Assembly (NCBI RefSeq): GCF_029257255.1
Contig: NZ_JARICI010000011.1
Span: forward strand, 1-48,019
DNA from: Sporosarcina sp.
GTDB taxonomy: Bacteria; Bacillota; Bacilli; Bacillales_A; Planococcaceae
DNA: 48,019 nucleotides
Direction of reading: 5' to 3'
Below, piece by piece: positions 24,687-33,607 of this stretch (its first letter is position 1; every line of letters begins with the position of its first letter). The translations under genes were made by a program, and so were the position numbers. Below the pieces are notes generated by a model that saw only the letters and a list, made by a program, of their open reading frames with translations, was not told the origin of the DNA and searched no databases.

Positions 24687-25202
24687 TTATTTAGCCTGAA
24701 CTTCCTTATACAGCTGACCTTTGCGCGCGTATTCATTCACGATACGGGTCATATCTGCACGGTCTTCATCGGTCAGTTCACGGACGACACGCGCAGGGGA
24801 GCCTAGTGCTAATGTGTTTGGGGGGATTTTCTTGCCTGGTGTCACGAGACTTCCTGCGCCGATAAATGCACCTTCTCCAACCTCTGCTCCGTCAAGTACA
24901 GTCGCCCCCATGCCTACTAGCGCGCCTGTTTTAATAGTGCAGCTATGCAGCATAGCTTTGTGACCAATTGTCACTTCATCTTCTAAAATCAATGGGAATT
25001 GCGGGCTCTGATGAAGACAGCAAAAATCCTGCACATTCACTTTTCGGCCGATGATCGTCGGAGAAACATCACCCCGGATTACCGTATTGAACCAAATAGT
25101 CGACTCAGGACCAATCGTGACATCACCTGTAATCGTTACATAATCCGCGATATAAACAGATGGGTCGATCTCCGGCATTTTACCTTCATACGGATAAATC
25201 AA
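24687..25202 (-). CDS. ytoA: Gamma-carbonic anhydrase family protein (YtoA-like)
   Basis: The 171-residue protein is built from left-handed beta-helix hexapeptide repeats (GDVTIG, GDVSPTIIG, GATVLDGAEVGEGAFIG) and keeps the metal site: His in CLHQSP and the pair in TIGHKAMLHSC. The start is TTG, supported by AAAGAGGAG 6 nt upstream. It is divergent from ytpA as in B. subtilis (ytoA-ytpA). Catalysis is likely from the conserved His residues but not proven for this subfamily. Confidence 0.85.
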   Translation of the reverse strand: MIYPYEGKMPEIDPSVYIADYVTITGDVTIGPESTIWFNTVIRGDVSPTIIGRKVNVQDFCCLHQSPQFPLILEDEVTIGHKAMLHSCTIKTGALVGMGATVLDGAEVGEGAFIGAGSLVTPGKKIPPNTLALGSPARVVRELTDEDRADMTRIVNEYARKGQLYKEVQAK

Positions 25203-25315
25203 TCTAATCTCCTCTTTCCCTAAAAATCATGTATAATTTATCCTATCAAACATTTGGTTTTTCCGAAAGAAAAGAAGGGCATTCCATGTATAAGAAAGCT
25301 AAAGGAGTGATGTCC

Positions 25316-26104
25316 ATGTGGAAATGGGAAGCAGAAGGGCAACCGAAAGCAACAGTGGTCATTGTCCACAATGCATATGAGCATCATCGCCGATACGCTT
25401 GGCTCATTCAGCGATTTAGAAGCGATGGTTTTCATGTGGTAACAGGAGATCTACCTGGTCACGGCAAAGAAGGAGTAAAAGTTCATTCAGAAACATTTAA
25501 AGAATATCGCAGGTTTATCAAAAGATTGATTCAGACAGGTTTGGATGGAAATCTGCCGGTATTTTTATACGGTCATGGTTTAGGTGCAACATTTTTGTTG
25601 AGGCTGTTGCAGACGGAACAGGTGGAATGTGCAGGCATTATCTGTTCCTCCCCATGGCTTCATTTAGAACATCATCCGCCGCTACTCGCGAAAATGCTGA
25701 CAAAGCTGGCGCATTCTATGAAGCTCAATCACGAAATGAAGCCTTCTTTGCTGTCTAGAAACCCTGCATTCTTGGAGCAGTATGAAGAAGATCCGCTGTA
25801 TGTATCGCTTATCACAGCTGGCTGGTACCGTGAACTAGAGCTTCTGATGAAAAGTGTCGTGCAAAAAGACTCTACTATACAAGATATGCCGTTTCTTTTG
25901 CATACGGGTGAAGCGGATGAAATTACCGATCCAAGCTACTCATACAGTTGGGTACAGGCACAAAATTTGTCCGAGCTTCAGTATAAGCGATGGAAAGAAT
26001 TGTATCATGATGTTATGCAAGAGCCTGAACGGGAAGAAGTCTATCTTTATACGCGTTCATTCATGAATAATGTTCTTCGATCGCTAGGCTATGTGATCGA
26101 ATGA
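25316..26104 (+). CDS. ytpA: YtpA-like alpha/beta hydrolase without the nucleophile serine
   Basis: B. subtilis YtpA is a phospholipase linked to the antibiotic bacilysocin. This 262-residue homologue starts MWKWEAEG after AAAGGAG; earlier ATGs lack a site. It keeps DLPGHG, the acid in TGEADEITDP and the His in YHDVMQEPERE, but the nucleophile elbow, normally GHSLGG, reads GHGLGA: codon 88 (25577-25579) is GGT for Gly. VHGAGE has become VHNAYE too, which alters the oxyanion area. Hydrolysis by the normal mechanism is unlikely. Confidence 0.82.
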   Translation: MWKWEAEGQPKATVVIVHNAYEHHRRYAWLIQRFRSDGFHVVTGDLPGHGKEGVKVHSETFKEYRRFIKRLIQTGLDGNLPVFLYGHGLGATFLLRLLQTEQVECAGIICSSPWLHLEHHPPLLAKMLTKLAHSMKLNHEMKPSLLSRNPAFLEQYEEDPLYVSLITAGWYRELELLMKSVVQKDSTIQDMPFLLHTGEADEITDPSYSYSWVQAQNLSELQYKRWKELYHDVMQEPEREEVYLYTRSFMNNVLRSLGYVIE

Positions 26105-26133
26105 ATATAGAGCTATGACGGGGATGTGGGCAA

Positions 26134-26511
26134 ATGAAGGAAAGGCTTTATATAGGGATAGCAGGAGCGGCAGGAGCAGTCGTGCGCTTACTGGTCGGTC
26201 TGTTATTTCTGACAAGCGGCGGGTTTCCTTTTGCGACATTTACCGTTAATATGATCGGAACGTTGCTGCTTTGTTTTTTGGTGGAGCGGGCGAGACTTAG
26301 CGGCCGTCTTTCACCTTTATTGGTGACTGTGGTGACAGTCGGATTTCTTGGCGCATTCACAACATTTTCGGCAGTGAGTTTGGAAACGATCATGCTACTT
26401 GAGGATCGTTTGGTCTTGATCGCAGGCACTTATGTGTGGATGAGTTTACTGGGCGGGTTGGCTATGGCTGCGCTTGGCTTTTCATTAGCGAAGAAGGTGA
26501 CTGCCCAATGA
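26134..26511 (+). CDS. crcB: Fluoride exporter CrcB/Fluc, subunit 1
   Basis: The 125-residue protein has four membrane segments and the Fluc signatures GAAGAVVRLL, FPFATFTVNMIGTLLL and GFLGAFTTFSAVSLE, including the TFS pore motif. It overlaps the second crcB copy by 4 nt (ATGA), the paired layout of heterodimeric Fluc channels in Bacilli. No fluoride riboswitch is visible upstream. Confidence 0.9.
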   Translation: MKERLYIGIAGAAGAVVRLLVGLLFLTSGGFPFATFTVNMIGTLLLCFLVERARLSGRLSPLLVTVVTVGFLGAFTTFSAVSLETIMLLEDRLVLIAGTYVWMSLLGGLAMAALGFSLAKKVTAQ

Positions 26512-26849
26512 TTTGGCAGATGATCGCGGTTGGCTGCGGCGGATTGATCGGTGCGATGATGCGCTTTGAAATTTCTAGGCTTTTGAACAGAAGCAATTTG
26601 CCTTTCGGTACATTGCTCATCAACAGTGCTGGAAGTTTTTTCATTGGCTGGATTACCGGCATGGAGCTGTCGTTGCCGTGGACATTGTTTTGGGCGACGG
26701 GAGTGGCGGGAGCGCTAACGACATACTCAACGCTGATGAAAGAGATTTGGACGTATTGGATTGAAGGACAAAAAGAACGTGCAGTCGGCTATACGCTGCT
26801 GACGTTTGGACTCGGACTAAGCTTGGTGTATATTGGCTACAGTCTGTAG
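26508..26849 (+). CDS. crcB: Fluoride exporter CrcB/Fluc, subunit 2
   Basis: The 113-residue partner has GGLIGAMMRFEISR, LPFGTLLINSAGSFFIG and GVAGALTTYSTLMKE. The ATG at 26508 is set by the ATGA overlap with subunit 1; a longer frame to 26436 lies inside the first gene. The pore motif reads TYS rather than TFS. The two proteins are expected to assemble as an antiparallel heterodimer. Confidence 0.9.
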   Translation: MIWQMIAVGCGGLIGAMMRFEISRLLNRSNLPFGTLLINSAGSFFIGWITGMELSLPWTLFWATGVAGALTTYSTLMKEIWTYWIEGQKERAVGYTLLTFGLGLSLVYIGYSL

Positions 26850-26867
26850 AAAAGAGGATTTGAATCG

Positions 26868-27599
26868 ATGAGTAATAGAAAGAACAATAAGAAAACGAAA
26901 AAATGGTTCAGTTCATTTCTGATTGCGCTTACCATTGCAATACTGGCATATTATTATCCGGAATTGATGGGTGATGAAGATAAAGAACCGAGTCGTGACG
27001 GGTTGATTCCGGTTGAATTGGTCAAGACGATTGACGGAGATACAATCAAGATTATGTATGAAGGCGAAGAAAAAAATGTACGCTACTTATTGATTGATAC
27101 ACCGGAAACAAATCATCCACGTCTCGGTAAACAGCCATTTGGTCAGGAAGCCAAAGTGCGCAACCAAGAGTTACTGCAAAAAGGGCAGTTGGAAATTGAG
27201 TTCGATATCGGAGAGAAATATGATAAGTATGGCAGGTTACTTGCGTATATCTACATAGACGGAAAAAGTGTGCAGGAACAGTTGTTGAAAGAAGGGCTGG
27301 CGAGAGTGGCTTATGTCTATCCGCCGAATACCCGTTACTTAGATGAGTTTGAGAAAGCTGAAAAACAGGCGAAAAAATCTGGCATCGGGATTTGGACACT
27401 GGAAGATTACGCCACAGACCGTGGATTTGACAGTGACGCCCATCCAGTTGGAAAAGTGAAGCAGCCGGTATCCGGTAAAGTGGAGAATTTTAAAAACTGT
27501 ACGGAACTGAGAAAGAAATACCCGGACGGTGTCAAAAAAGGGCATCCTGCTTATGCCAATCATTTAGACAGAAATCATGATGGCAGGGCTTGTAAATAA
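26868..27599 (+). CDS. Secreted or membrane-anchored thermonuclease with Excalibur domain
   Basis: The 243-residue protein has a basic N-terminus and one membrane segment (about 13-30; FSSFLIALTIAILAYYYPELM), a staphylococcal-nuclease domain (about 48-180; TIDGDTIK, RYLLIDTPE, GRLLAYIYI with the catalytic Asp/Arg/Glu pattern) and a C-terminal Excalibur calcium-binding domain (about 206-243; DRNHDGRACK). It degrades DNA or RNA outside the cell. ATG follows AAAGAGG. Confidence 0.9.
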   Translation: MSNRKNNKKTKKWFSSFLIALTIAILAYYYPELMGDEDKEPSRDGLIPVELVKTIDGDTIKIMYEGEEKNVRYLLIDTPETNHPRLGKQPFGQEAKVRNQELLQKGQLEIEFDIGEKYDKYGRLLAYIYIDGKSVQEQLLKEGLARVAYVYPPNTRYLDEFEKAEKQAKKSGIGIWTLEDYATDRGFDSDAHPVGKVKQPVSGKVENFKNCTELRKKYPDGVKKGHPAYANHLDRNHDGRACK

Positions 27600-27634
27600 A
27601 TGTATGTAGGTAATTTTGATTCAAACAGGGAGGG

Positions 27635-27937
27635 ATGACAAGGGAGATTCGAAATGAGATTAAAGGTGAACGAAGAACGTATGCAGCTGCTTCAGACACG
27701 CATTCTCATGATTATGCTCAGTTATTATTGCCTTTAGAAGGTGAACTTTCTATAAAGACAGAAGCACAGAACCTCCAAGTCGATCAGCAAACCGTATTCT
27801 TTATCCCTCCTGGTTGCAATCATACGTTTCATTCAGTTATACGTAACGAATTTTTAATTGTAGATATTCCTTTCTTCATGCTGCCAAAAAGCGAATTACA
27901 CTTTGTCGGCATTCCTTATAAGATGGATAGTAAATGA
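27635..27937 (+). pseudogene. Cupin-type sensor domain, probable fragment of an AraC-like regulator
   Basis: The 100-residue frame has a cupin fold typical of AraC-family ligand domains (SHDYAQLLLPLEGEL; FFIPPGCNHTFHS). The DNA-binding part that follows in AraC regulators is absent; a stop comes at 27937. The only ATG has GGGAGG almost touching it (1-nt spacing), too close for good use. In the next frame an open stretch runs on to 27991, which may be a frameshifted tail. It could instead be a small single-domain cupin. Confidence 0.5.
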
Positions 27938-28245
27938 TTCCACGATTCTTTCAACTGAAAAATTAAAGCATTACGATCCATATGAATAAGAATTCTCTCC
28001 ATCTGTAAGTAAAGGCAGATTAATGTGAAAGCCACATTCTTTGTAAAAAGTAGGTAGGATTTGCGTTGCAGACGGTCGACTTCGGAAAGCGTACCGTCTG
28101 CAACGCGAATCCCAAACTGCTTATTAAGTGTACTTCAAGTTCATGTTTTGGTGATGAGCTAGTTTTATTTAATAAAACCACAAATAATCCCCTTGACTAT
28201 ATAAGCATATGCTTATATAGTAATAAGGATTTGGAGGGATAAGAA
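27938..28245. other. Intergenic DNA with a strong hairpin
   Basis: About 300 nt with no gene. It holds a perfect 14-bp inverted repeat (28063-28076 with 28093-28106; GCGTTGCAGACGGT arms) without a T-run, plus the ars promoter near its end. The left 120 nt show nothing I recognise. Confidence 0.55.
28193..28221 (+). promoter_or_regulatory. ars promoter with 26-bp palindromic ArsR operator
   Basis: TTGACT (28193-28198) and TATAGT (28216-28221) are 17 nt apart. A perfect 26-bp palindrome, ACTATATAAGCAT with ATGCTTATATAGT (28196-28221), fills the spacer and the -10 box, so ArsR bound here would block RNA polymerase. Confidence 0.9.
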
Positions 28246-28593
28246 ATGGATAGGAAAGAAACGATTACTATTGATCGTGCATCACAACTATTAAAATTAC
28301 TCGGTGATCCAACTCGTTTGACGATGTTGAAATTGCTCAAGTCCCACGAATGCTGTGTGTGTGAATTTGTGGAGATTTTTAAAATGAGTCAGCCGGCGAT
28401 CAGCCAGCATTTGCGTAAACTTAGAGACATTAATTTAGTGAAAGAAGAACGTAGAGGACAATGGATTTTCTTCTCCATTAATGAAAAACATGAAGAGTAT
28501 CCATTTATCAAAAGCGTTCTTGAACATCTTCCGGAACAGACGGACTCAATCACTGAATTGACATCACAAGGACTTCGAGTTTGTTGTGAGTAA
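28246..28593 (+). CDS. arsR: ArsR-family metalloregulator
   Basis: ArsR represses the operon until As(III) or Sb(III) binds. The 115-residue winged-helix protein has SHECCVCEF (about 35-42), matching the ELCVC metal-binding motif, and MSQPAISQHLRKLR as recognition helix. A Cys pair also ends the protein (VCCE). The ATG follows GGAGGG. It opens the operon 16 nt before arsB. Confidence 0.95.
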   Translation: MDRKETITIDRASQLLKLLGDPTRLTMLKLLKSHECCVCEFVEIFKMSQPAISQHLRKLRDINLVKEERRGQWIFFSINEKHEEYPFIKSVLEHLPEQTDSITELTSQGLRVCCE

Positions 28594-28608
28594 AGAGGGG
28601 GGATTCAT

Positions 28609-29907
28609 TTGGTTTCAGTCATTATCGCATCATTAATTTTCATTATTACACTGGTTTTCGTTATATGGCAGCCTAAAAACTTATCAATTGGATGGTCTGC
28701 ATGTATTGGTGCGCTGGTTGCTTTGTTAGCTGGGGTTGTCAATTTTCAGGACGTCATCGATGTGACAGGGATTGTCTGGAATGCAACACTTGCTTTTATC
28801 GCTATCATAATTATTTCATTAATTTTAGATGAAATTGGATTTTTCGAGTGGTCTGCACTGCATATGGCGAGATTAGCCAAAGGTAGCGGGCTTCGTATGT
28901 TTATTTACGTCAGTATCCTGGGAGCTGTAGTTGCCGCGCTGTTCGCAAATGACGGAGCAGCCCTAATTTTGACTCCCATTGTACTGGCTATGGTACGCAA
29001 TTTACATTTCAATGAAAAAATGATTTTTCCATTCATTATTGCCAGCGGCTTTATTGCAGATACCACCTCGCTGCCATTAGTAGTTAGTAACTTAGTCAAT
29101 ATTGTTTCTGCAGACTTCTTCGGGATCGGCTTTGTCGAATATGCTTCCCGGATGATTGTCCCAAATCTATTTTCCTTGGCGGCGAGTATTGTAGTACTCC
29201 TGCTGTTCTTCCGCAAAAGCATACCTAAAAACTATGACGTATCCGATTTAAAACAACCAAGGGAAGCAATCAAAGACATGAAGATGTTTCGACTTGCCTG
29301 GGTGATATTAAGTATTCTGCTCATAGGGTATTTCTCCAGCGGATTTACAGGCCTTCCTGTCTCGATTATTGCCGGAATTACAGCTATATTTTTTATGATT
29401 ATGGCGCAAAAGAGTCCTGCTGTACAAACGAAGCAAGTGCTAAAGGGTGCTCCTTGGGCTATCGTATTCTTTTCTGTCGGCATGTATGTTGTCGTTTACG
29501 GATTACGTAATGTCGGTTTAACGGCTGTTTTGGGTGATGTCATTCAGGCAGCTGCTAATCAAGGACTTTTTGTGGCTACGATTTCGATGGGCTTTATCGC
29601 GGCGATCTTGTCTTCCATTATGAATAATATGCCGACAGTCATGATTAACGCATTAGCAATATCTGGAACGAATACTACAGAGCCTATTCGTGAGGCGTTG
29701 ATATATGCAAATGTCATCGGATCAGATTTAGGTCCGAAAATTACTCCGATTGGTTCATTAGCTACTTTGTTATGGCTGCATGTGCTTTCTCAAAAAGGCG
29801 TAAAAATATCTTGGGGTAGTTATTTTAAAATCGGTATACTTTTAACCGTCCCGACGCTTCTCATTACACTAATCGGGCTATATGCATGGTTGTCGTTTAT
29901 CCAATAA
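28609..29907 (+). CDS. arsB: Arsenite efflux pump ArsB
   Basis: The 432-residue protein has 11 or 12 membrane segments and the ArsB/NhaD layout, with [32 protein letters not shown] and [13 protein letters not shown]. It exports arsenite. The start is TTG after GAGGGGGG. It lies between arsR and the broken arsC, the usual ars operon order. Confidence 0.93.
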   Translation: MVSVIIASLIFIITLVFVIWQPKNLSIGWSACIGALVALLAGVVNFQDVIDVTGIVWNATLAFIAIIIISLILDEIGFFEWSALHMARLAKGSGLRMFIYVSILGAVVAALFANDGAALILTPIVLAMVRNLHFNEKMIFPFIIASGFIADTTSLPLVVSNLVNIVSADFFGIGFVEYASRMIVPNLFSLAASIVVLLLFFRKSIPKNYDVSDLKQPREAIKDMKMFRLAWVILSILLIGYFSSGFTGLPVSIIAGITAIFFMIMAQKSPAVQTKQVLKGAPWAIVFFSVGMYVVVYGLRNVGLTAVLGDVIQAAANQGLFVATISMGFIAAILSSIMNNMPTVMINALAISGTNTTEPIREALIYANVIGSDLGPKITPIGSLATLLWLHVLSQKGVKISWGSYFKIGILLTVPTLLITLIGLYAWLSFIQ

Positions 29908-29928
29908 GCAGTAAAGGGGATTTTCATT

Positions 29929-30320
29929 TTGTCTAAAAAGATACTCTATTTCTTATGTACAGGTAACTCCTGCCGTAGCCAAATGGCTGAAGGTTGTGGC
30001 AAGAGAACTCAGGAATTGAAGCACATGGCCTCAATCCAAATGCTGTTAAAGTGATGAATGAAGCTGGTGTTGATATTTCAAATCAAACTTCTGATGTTAT
30101 TGATTTACAAATCTTACGTAATGCTGATTTTGTCGTCACACTTTGCGGGGATGCTGCTGACAAATGCCCGGTAACGCCACCTCATATCAAACGTGCTCAC
30201 TGGGGTTTTGATGACCCTGCTAAAGCTCAAGGAACAGAGCAAGAGAAGTGGGCAGTCTTTGAGCGTGTACGCGATGAAATGGGTGCGAGAATTGAACATT
30301 TTGCTAACACAGGAGAATAA
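29929..30320 (+). pseudogene. arsC: Arsenate reductase ArsC, broken by an internal deletion
   Basis: The frame starts at TTG 29929 with [21 protein letters not shown], the P-loop CTGNSCR of thioredoxin-coupled ArsC. After GCGK the expected stretch of about 12 residues is missing: instead of about 36 nt there are 8 nt before GIEAHG, a net loss near 28 nt that shifts the frame; frame 1 then meets TGA near 30050. The rest ([37 protein letters not shown]) continues in another frame to 30320. The enzyme is therefore unlikely to be made whole. Confidence 0.9.
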
Positions 30321-30414
30321 GTAAAACGTGTAGATGATTCTTGTCATAGCCGTCTTACATGCGAAATGACGATATGCTGTAAGACCATTTAAAATTAATA
30401 CAGCAGTTAACAAC

Positions 30415-30464
30415 AAACTGTCCGTTATGGTCATATACAATGACTGTAACGGACAGTTTTTTAT
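30415..30464 (+). terminator. Terminator of the ars operon region
   Basis: A perfect 13-bp stem, AAACTGTCCGTTA (30415-30427) with TAACGGACAGTTT (30447-30459), is followed by TTTATT. A smaller hairpin (GTCTTACA with TGTAAGAC) lies about 60 nt upstream. Confidence 0.88.
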
Positions 30465-30607
30465 TTCAATAAACTTCTAAAATGCATTAGGAATTCACAA
30501 TCATCAAGAAGACATAATTGAAAACAAAGTATACTGGAATTAAAGGTTCTGCATATTTTCTTCATATATGTTCTTTATAATCACTTACAGGAGGAGAGGG
30601 AGATTCA

Positions 30608-31960
30608 TTGAATAAAATCTCAACGAAATTAACATCTTATTTTTTTATTGCCGTGCTAATAATGGAAGCATCTTTAATGATTTATCTTCACCAAGCAATT
30701 ATTCATTCAAGGATAGATGAAGAATTCTCCAGGTTGATGGCTACGGGCTCCAACCATCGGGACGTACTTTTGGAAAACTATTCAGATACCACATTAAAAC
30801 ATATTGTGTTGATGGAAAAAGATGAAGAACGCGGTGTCGTCATTATGGATAGCCGGGGTAACGTGATTCTTAGTTCTGATAAAAGTTCAGTGGAGAATCT
30901 TCCGCCGTTAGATGAAGTTGAAGTAGATACGGATGAAATCGTTGTTTCTGATTGGAAGACTTCTCCTTATATCATTAGCGCACATCCCTATCAAGTAGAT
31001 GCTGAAACCGCAGGATATCTTGTAATGTTTCAGAGCACCAAGCCAATTGAGCAATTGGTCAGTAAACTAAATATGCATTTTGGATTAGCAGGTGTGACGA
31101 GTGCAGTGGCTTTATTAATTGCTTATGTTATTCTCTCAAAATTCCTGACACGACCATTGATACGAATGAAAGAGGCAACTGAGCAATTGAGTAAAGGTGA
31201 ATTTGATGTCCGTCTTCCTTTTATAGGAAAAGACGAGTTAGGTGAACTCTCTGTATCGATTCAAAGTCTTGCAAAAGATTTGGAACGTCTGAAAAATGAG
31301 CGCAATGAGTTCTTTGCATCCATCGCACATGAATTGAGCACACCTTTGACATATTTAATTGGTTATTCCAAAGTAGCGATGAGAAAAGAAATTGATGAAA
31401 CCGAACGTATACATTATCTTGAAATCATAGAAGAAGAATCTGAAAAGATGAAAGAGCTAGTGAGGAATCTTTTGGATTTGGCGAAAATGGATGAACCTGC
31501 TTTTACGGTTTCAAAAGAGTATTTTGAAGCAAAACCATTTCTGGAAAGTGTCTGTAAACTGGTCAAACCATCTTTTGATTATAAAAATTTGAAGTTGGAT
31601 TTTGATTGCGAGGAGGATCTTGAAATTCACGCAGACCCATTACGACTGGAGCAAATCATTCTTAATCTGCTGGACAATGCATTAAAATACTCCACTGAAA
31701 ATACAACCGTAACTCTTACAGCACGCAAGGAGAGGGAAAATGCTCTTATAGCAGTTACCGATGTTGGAATCGGGATACCAGAAGAAGAAATCGAATTGAT
31801 TTTTGATAAATTGTACCGTGTAGAAAAATCACGTTCTCGTACATCAGGAGGTTCGGGAATAGGACTCGCTGTGGTGAAAGAACTTGTCGACGCTCATGGT
31901 GGGGAAATCGAAGTGAAAAGTACAGTAGGACAAGGCAGTACATTTATAGTTATTTTGTGA
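30608..31960 (+). CDS. Two-component sensor histidine kinase
   Basis: The 450-residue kinase has a membrane segment (about 12-30), an extracytoplasmic sensor loop (about 31-155), a second membrane segment (about 158-180), HAMP (about 180-232), the H-box IAHELSTPLT with His241 and the ATPase domain with NLLDNALKYS, DVGIGIPEEE and SGIGLAVV. TTG start after GGAGGAGAGGG. It is followed by its response regulator and copper-type genes, so a copper or redox signal is likely; the sensor shows no His/Met cluster that would prove metal binding. Confidence 0.92.
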   Translation: MNKISTKLTSYFFIAVLIMEASLMIYLHQAIIHSRIDEEFSRLMATGSNHRDVLLENYSDTTLKHIVLMEKDEERGVVIMDSRGNVILSSDKSSVENLPPLDEVEVDTDEIVVSDWKTSPYIISAHPYQVDAETAGYLVMFQSTKPIEQLVSKLNMHFGLAGVTSAVALLIAYVILSKFLTRPLIRMKEATEQLSKGEFDVRLPFIGKDELGELSVSIQSLAKDLERLKNERNEFFASIAHELSTPLTYLIGYSKVAMRKEIDETERIHYLEIIEEESEKMKELVRNLLDLAKMDEPAFTVSKEYFEAKPFLESVCKLVKPSFDYKNLKLDFDCEEDLEIHADPLRLEQIILNLLDNALKYSTENTTVTLTARKERENALIAVTDVGIGIPEEEIELIFDKLYRVEKSRSRTSGGSGIGLAVVKELVDAHGGEIEVKSTVGQGSTFIVIL

Positions 31961-31981
31961 ACAAGGAGGACGGATAGTAGT

Positions 31982-32659
31982 ATGCGAACAATTTTACTTG
32001 TTGATGATGAACAGAGGATGCTGGATCTCATTGAGCTTTTCCTCATTCCGCATGGCTATAGATGTATTAAAGAAACAGATGGCGAGAAAGCGTTAGATAT
32101 TATCCGTACAGGAAAAATTAGCTTAGTTTTATTAGACGTGATGATGCCCGGCATGAATGGGTGGGAAGTTTGTGAAAAAGCCCGTCAGTTTACGGATGTT
32201 CCGATTATTATGCTGACAGCAAGATCTACTAAACCGGACCTTGTAAAAGGTTTGGAAACCGGTGCTGATGATTACATTACAAAGCCTTTTGATGAGAGAG
32301 AACTGGTAGCAAGAGTACATGCGATGTTGCGTCGAATGCCGAACGAAGAAAATGAAAATCATGCGATTGTAAACGGCGACTTTATTTTGGATCGTGAAAC
32401 CTATTCTTTGCAATACTTCGAGTTACATATACAGCTGACATTAAAAGAGTTTTATTTAGTAGAAGCTTTGATTACTCGACCTAAAAAGACTTTCACTAGA
32501 GAAGAATTATTGCATGTTGCATGGGATTTTAATACCTATACGGATATTAGGACAATCGATTCTCATATTCGGAATTTAAGAGACAAATTAAAAACAAATG
32601 GCTTTCCGGTAGAGGAAATTCTCAAAACAGTTTGGGGTATCGGATATAAGTGGATGTAG
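31982..32659 (+). CDS. OmpR-family response regulator
   Basis: The 225-residue protein has a receiver domain (Asp52 in LLDVMMPG, Lys in ITKPFDERE) and a C-terminal winged helix (about 130-225; REELLHVAW, DSHIRNLRDKL, VWGIGYKW). The ATG lies 21 nt after the kinase stop, preceded by AAGGAGGA. It pairs with the kinase and likely controls the lipoprotein-CcdA-oxidase genes that follow. Confidence 0.94.
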   Translation: MRTILLVDDEQRMLDLIELFLIPHGYRCIKETDGEKALDIIRTGKISLVLLDVMMPGMNGWEVCEKARQFTDVPIIMLTARSTKPDLVKGLETGADDYITKPFDERELVARVHAMLRRMPNEENENHAIVNGDFILDRETYSLQYFELHIQLTLKEFYLVEALITRPKKTFTREELLHVAWDFNTYTDIRTIDSHIRNLRDKLKTNGFPVEEILKTVWGIGYKWM

Positions 32660-32671
32660 AGGAGCAGGATT

Positions 32672-33592
32672 ATGATGAAAAAAAGAGGACTTGTATTTGC
32701 ATTACTAGCGGCTACGGGGATGATAGCTGGGTGTGGCAATCAAGAGGAGGAAGAGTATTCATTCCAAGAGGTCAAAAATCAGAAGTTTGAACATATGCAT
32801 GGATTAGGTTATGTGAGCGGGGGACCAGGCATTGTGATAGCCACTCATGACGGACTCTATAGCTATGAAGAGGGATGGAAAGAGGCTGTTAGTGAAAAGC
32901 ATGATTATATGGGCTTTCAGGCCACTCGTGAAGGATTTTTCTCCAGCGGACATCCTGCGCCTGGATCAGACTATAAAAATCCCCTAGGTTTGGTCAAGAG
33001 TAACAACAAAGGGGCTAGTTTCGATCAGTTGGCATTCTATGGAGAGATTGATTTTCATTATCTTGGAGCTGGTTATGAATCCAACGCTATTTATGTATTA
33101 AATGAAATGCCTATAAATGAGATGTCTGCTGGACTCCATTATTCTCTCGATGAAGGTGAAGCGTGGGAAAAGTCTGCAATGAGCGGATTTGACTCGGAGT
33201 TTATTTCCAATATTGCAGTTCATCCTAAACAGGAAGAAATGCTTGTAATCGGTAGTGAGCAAGGGATGTTTCTTTCGAAAGATTACGGCAACACATTTGA
33301 GCCGTTCGGTGAGGAAATAATGGTTCCTTACGTGACGTTGACGAACGATGGAGGATACTATTCCAGTGTTGTTGATGAAAAAGTGCAGCTAAAATCGTTT
33401 TCATTTACTGGTGATCAAGTTATAGATATTCCTTTACCAAATGAGAACGTGGATCCGATTGTTTACATCGCTAGTAATCCAGATGATGAGAAAGAATTGG
33501 TTTTTGCTACACATACAAATGATTTGTATCTAACGAGCGATAAAGGATCTGAATGGATTAAACTTGCAGACAAAGGTGAATTGCTAAAGTGA
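32672..33592 (+). CDS. BNR/sortilin-like lipoprotein (F510_1955-type)
   Basis: The 306-residue lipoprotein has the lipobox IAGC (Cys about 21) and repeated beta-propeller motifs with Asp-box-like signs (SLDEGEAWEKS, SKDYGNTFEPF, TSDKGSEWIKL). It starts FEHMHGLGYV after the anchor. The family is described as glycosylhydrolase-like but has no proven activity. It lies 12 nt after the response regulator, and two more envelope genes follow, so it is in one unit with them. Confidence 0.78.
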   Translation: MMKKRGLVFALLAATGMIAGCGNQEEEEYSFQEVKNQKFEHMHGLGYVSGGPGIVIATHDGLYSYEEGWKEAVSEKHDYMGFQATREGFFSSGHPAPGSDYKNPLGLVKSNNKGASFDQLAFYGEIDFHYLGAGYESNAIYVLNEMPINEMSAGLHYSLDEGEAWEKSAMSGFDSEFISNIAVHPKQEEMLVIGSEQGMFLSKDYGNTFEPFGEEIMVPYVTLTNDGGYYSSVVDEKVQLKSFSFTGDQVIDIPLPNENVDPIVYIASNPDDEKELVFATHTNDLYLTSDKGSEWIKLADKGELLK

Positions 33593-33607
33593 AAATGGAG
33601 TGAGTAG

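Noticed and set aside
26100..26134. A possible fluoride riboswitch before the crcB pair
   Set aside because: The gap between ytpA and crcB is about 30 nt and lacks the conserved crcB-motif core.
28063..28106. The 14-bp hairpin as a terminator of the cupin gene
   Set aside because: It lacks a T-run on either side and lies 125 nt past the stop codon.
30330..30395. The small hairpin GTCTTACA/TGTAAGAC as a second terminator
   Set aside because: The stem is short, the loop long and there is no T-run; the perfect hairpin at 30415 is the better terminator.
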